NCBI GenBank assembly: GCA_001460835.1
Contig: CYKH01002197.1
Coordinates: forward strand, 1 to 25,196
Length of the DNA stretch: 25,196 nucleotides
Origin: Bodo saltans
Taxonomy: Eukaryota; Euglenozoa; Kinetoplastea; Eubodonida; Bodonidae
Reading direction: 5' to 3'
This document shows, piece after piece, positions 22,376-25,196 of the stretch. The stretch's first letter is position 1; every line of letters starts with the position of its first letter. Made by a program: the position numbers and the translations under genes. The notes beneath the pieces are model-generated. The model was not told the DNA's origin, ran no database searches, and saw only the letters and a list, made by a program, of their open reading frames with translations.

Positions 22376-25196
22376 ATGTCAATGATGATAAAAGCTTCCG
22401 CAACGATTGTGCGTGAAATAGGTTGTGACTTGGCACTTGCTCATCAGTCCTCGTCCGACCCACACGCTGCGTCCCTTGGGACGACGTTGCAACTCATAGA
22501 GAATGTTGCGCAGCACGTTGTCAATTTTTTTGCCATTGCTCCTGCAGCGGAATTCAAGCAATCTGATGAAGACGATCCCGAGCGCTTGGCGTTTCTGCAC
22601 GCAACGGATGGGCTCCTGTATGAAGTTCTGTCGACGCCAGCATCGTTGTTGGAATTGTCTCGCAAGCTGAGCTCCACTGCTGACTCCATTGTGGCCACCG
22701 CAAGCTCGCAGGAGTCCAAGTGCCTGAAAGAAACGTTTTCAGGCCTGTGCGTGGTGGTGGAGCTAGCCTCAGGAAGGATCACGGTGAAACAATTTGCGCA
22801 GCTCCGCCGATGTGCGTATGACACCTTTGCACGTTTGTCTCGCACGAACACACATCACGCTGTGCAGACGGAGGCCATTAAGCTTCTCACAATGGTCGTG
22901 GAAGCAGGTGCAGGGGGATCGTCGCCTCGCCTGCCTGCAGCAGAGGTGGACTTTGGGAGAACACTCGAGGCGATTGAGCGGTGTACGGCAAGGACCACTG
23001 GTGGGCAGGGTGCCCGGGGAGGTGCGCTTCGACTGCTAGGTACTCTTGCAAATGCTTATCCTGCTGAAGCAGTCGCCTTCCTTGGCCAAATACTTCAAAC
23101 GTTTCGAAGGTCGATGGAAGACATGATCGCAAAGTCGGAGCCAGACCAGCTTGCCGGTGAGGGGGTCATGCTCGGGTTGACTGCCCTGTTGCATCACTTC
23201 GGCTCACATGAGGCAACGGAGGCGGCGCTAGGCAGCCTCATGTTCCCATTTGTTCGTGGTGCGCTGCACGTCACTTTGGATCCGCAGCAGACTGCCCAGC
23301 AGCGCTATCGCTTCACTAAAGCAACACTAAAGTTTTTAAAGTATCACGCTATGTATATGCGAGTAGCGCTACATGGCGAAGCGGTGACAATGTTTCGCGT
23401 GCTACGCTCCCTTTGTGGGCACAAGAACGTCGACCTCCATAAAGAGGCATATCCAGCAGCGATGTCGTTCTTAGAAGCGTATGCATTCACCGCGTGCCAC
23501 CAGTCACCCCCCGCACAACCTTCCCTGCTCCCCCAGTTAATTCAAATGGCGAAGGAATCGCTGCTACGGGTTGACGTGGAGCCCTACGAGCTGTCCATCG
23601 CGGTGTCGTCGTTTGGAGCACTCGCCCGGCCTATGGCGCAACTGCTGACCCCTGTCGAAATGGTGGAAGTGTTTCGAGAGCTATCTGGGAAATCCCAAGC
23701 CCTCCTTGAGGCATCAGAGGCAGAGATGGAGAGCGCCACGAGGTACCTTCCGCAATTTCTGTCTACATACGCCGCAATCATTTACGAAATTGTACCTGAC
23801 GCATTGATTCACTCGTCCCATGGGCAAGCCGTAATGAATGCTGTCGAACAGCTGGTCGATTCTGTGCTCTTGTTGTTCCCCCGCCAGTATTATTTCCCGA
23901 AGCAACGTGCGGCGACGCCTTTGGCGCTCATGAAATTGTTTCTTGCGTGCACGCGGCACCCTGTTGTCCTTGGCCGCGTGTGCACCCGCTTTGTCGAGCG
24001 TGGGCTGACTCTTTCAATTGGAAGCAGCTCAATGTTCCGTGAGACCGTCACAAGCTCAGGAAGCCACACATTGCAGCGCCTCGACACTCTCGACGCTGAT
24101 CGAGTCGACACCGCGCCACCCATTCCTTCAGATCAACAGGAAGGCGCACTCTACGATGAATACATGCCCTTGTGGCATGGACTACTTACGATCAACACGG
24201 ACGTAGCCAAGTGGTCATACCCTTGGAAAGAGTCGCTCAGGGACGAAGAGGTGATGTCCCACTGCCACGCCATCCGATGGGAGCTGATGCGCTGCATCTC
24301 CCAAAGCATCAAAGTCCTGGACCTGCACTGCACCACCCAGGCGGCGCCCAACGTTTCCGGTGTTCAACCTGACCACTCGGCGCTAGGTGCAGGTGGGGCG
24401 TCCATTTCACCTCGCAATCCTAAGGATTATTCGCTGTTCCTATGCCTCGTACCTTTCTTTAGTAAAGTTGCACTGGCACTGTTCGACACTGCCTGCGGTG
24501 ATGACGAGTTGCTTGTCAACACTGGGGAGTGGGGCCTAGTGCTGGCACGGGCCTGCATCGACCGCTCATGTTTGTGGCCGCACGTATCAGGGTACTACAC
24601 AATTGTGGAGTCGTTACTAACGGCCCTACCCAAAGAAGTTCTGAAGCGACAAGGAGACTTGTCGGCGGCCCTCCTTAACTTCCATGAAGTAGCAATTCGC
24701 CGCATTCCTGATTGCTCACGAGAGCTCTTGTTCGCGTGTGTGTCGTGTCTTGCGGCGTACCCCGCACCTCAATTGATTACTGTCGATCAACTTGCAGCAC
24801 CACTCAAAACACTCCTGCAGCTTGGGCTTGAATACGAGCCCGCAGCCACCCGAGCAATCCAAACATTGAGCACTGTATTGGACCCACATCGCGCCAACGA
24901 AGTGCCCACGTCGCTTCTGTCCTCAGTGTTGCCGTTCCTGACGAGCTACGTTGCTCAGCAAAACAATCAACTAGAAGACGTAACGAGGTCTCATATTGCC
25001 CAGAGGGCCACTGAGCTTATTGGGCACGCAGGCCTCCGCCTTGCGTCGGCTATGGAGGACCCTCACGTGGACGACGACCTTACCACGCAGATGCACGCGT
25101 TGCAGTTGGATCCTGATCACACACTTCGACTAGTGCTGCCGTTCCGTGATACGGTGGTGGAGGTGCCTGTTGGCATGATGATCCCCAGAGTCCTTG
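22376..25196 (+). CDS. PRKDC: DNA-dependent protein kinase catalytic subunit homologue, N-terminal part
   Basis: The frame is open from 22376 to the window edge (940 codons plus one base, no stop seen). It aligns collinearly with the N-terminal HEAT-repeat region of DNA-PKcs, the giant PI3K-like kinase recruited by Ku to DNA ends in non-homologous end joining. Landmarks are GGALRLLGTLANAYPAEAVA, CGHKNVDLHKEAYPAAMSFL (like [20 protein letters not shown]), YELSIAVSSFGALARP (like KELSIAIRGYGLFAGP), LYDEYMPLWHGLL, NPKDYSLFLCLVPFFSK (like KPKDFSAFINLVEFCRE), LKTLLQLGLEYEPAA, and LRLVLPFRDTVVEVPVGMMI near 916-935 (like [20 protein letters not shown]). The last landmark falls near residue 925, against roughly 1030 in human. 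The kinase and FATC domains must lie beyond the window. The start is the ATG directly after a splice-acceptor AG; an in-frame TAA lies upstream at 22334. Confidence 0.93.
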   Translation, partial: MSMMIKASATIVREIGCDLALAHQSSSDPHAASLGTTLQLIENVAQHVVNFFAIAPAAEFKQSDEDDPERLAFLHATDGLLYEVLSTPASLLELSRKLSSTADSIVATASSQESKCLKETFSGLCVVVELASGRITVKQFAQLRRCAYDTFARLSRTNTHHAVQTEAIKLLTMVVEAGAGGSSPRLPAAEVDFGRTLEAIERCTARTTGGQGARGGALRLLGTLANAYPAEAVAFLGQILQTFRRSMEDMIAKSEPDQLAGEGVMLGLTALLHHFGSHEATEAALGSLMFPFVRGALHVTLDPQQTAQQRYRFTKATLKFLKYHAMYMRVALHGEAVTMFRVLRSLCGHKNVDLHKEAYPAAMSFLEAYAFTACHQSPPAQPSLLPQLIQMAKESLLRVDVEPYELSIAVSSFGALARPMAQLLTPVEMVEVFRELSGKSQALLEASEAEMESATRYLPQFLSTYAAIIYEIVPDALIHSSHGQAVMNAVEQLVDSVLLLFPRQYYFPKQRAATPLALMKLFLACTRHPVVLGRVCTRFVERGLTLSIGSSSMFRETVTSSGSHTLQRLDTLDADRVDTAPPIPSDQQEGALYDEYMPLWHGLLTINTDVAKWSYPWKESLRDEEVMSHCHAIRWELMRCISQSIKVLDLHCTTQAAPNVSGVQPDHSALGAGGASISPRNPKDYSLFLCLVPFFSKVALALFDTACGDDELLVNTGEWGLVLARACIDRSCLWPHVSGYYTIVESLLTALPKEVLKRQGDLSAALLNFHEVAIRRIPDCSRELLFACVSCLAAYPAPQLITVDQLAAPLKTLLQLGLEYEPAATRAIQTLSTVLDPHRANEVPTSLLSSVLPFLTSYVAQQNNQLEDVTRSHIAQRATELIGHAGLRLASAMEDPHVDDDLTTQMHALQLDPDHTLRLVLPFRDTVVEVPVGMMIPRVL

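Overview
The window reads as the left end of a nuclear chromosome from a flagellated kinetoplastid protist. A free-living bodonid such as Bodo saltans is my best guess, but the species is inferred, not proven. The evidence is as follows. The first ~73 bases are the C-rich strand of a TTAGGG-type telomere. All 15 credible genes are intronless and lie on the + strand, with gaps mostly of 80-220 bases. Most start codons sit a few bases downstream of a pyrimidine tract ending in AG, the layout expected for spliced-leader trans-splicing of polycistronic RNA. Gene content is eukaryotic throughout.

Layout. Bases 1-843 hold the telomere, a 51-bp tandem repeat (74-236), an 11-bp GT-rich minisatellite (356-476) and about 370 bases with no credible gene. 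The gene array then starts: a nucleotide-sugar transporter (844), an unrecognised basic-tailed protein (2084), a J-domain membrane protein (3163), the radial-spoke protein IQUB/FAP253 (4221), a tetraspanin-like protein (6155), a large Ser/Thr-rich type I surface protein (7339), a RasGAP-domain protein (10170), cytosolic Phe-tRNA synthetase alpha (13939), ribosomal protein eL20/L18a (15588), ethanolamine-phosphate cytidylyltransferase (16276), a likely SPF27/BCAS2 spliceosomal protein (17609), a small acidic unknown (18214), protein phosphatase methylesterase 1 (19278), the PAN3 deadenylase subunit (20528), and the N-terminal ~940 residues of a DNA-PKcs-like giant kinase that runs off the right edge (22376 onward).

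The genes do not form a functional operon. They cover translation, phospholipid synthesis, mRNA decay, splicing, flagellar structure and signalling, as is normal in a kinetoplastid polycistronic unit, where control is mainly post-transcriptional. Because transcription runs away from the telomere and nothing credible lies upstream, the start site of the unit is probably inside the first 840 bases or at the telomere itself.

The points most worth a second look are the DNA-PKcs homologue (the parasitic trypanosomatids are generally described as lacking it), the GT-rich minisatellite as a candidate polycistron promoter, housekeeping genes within 1 kb of a telomere, the surface protein with three acidic-Pro-aromatic motifs in its tail, and a 690-base gap (18592-19277) with coding-like but broken open segments.
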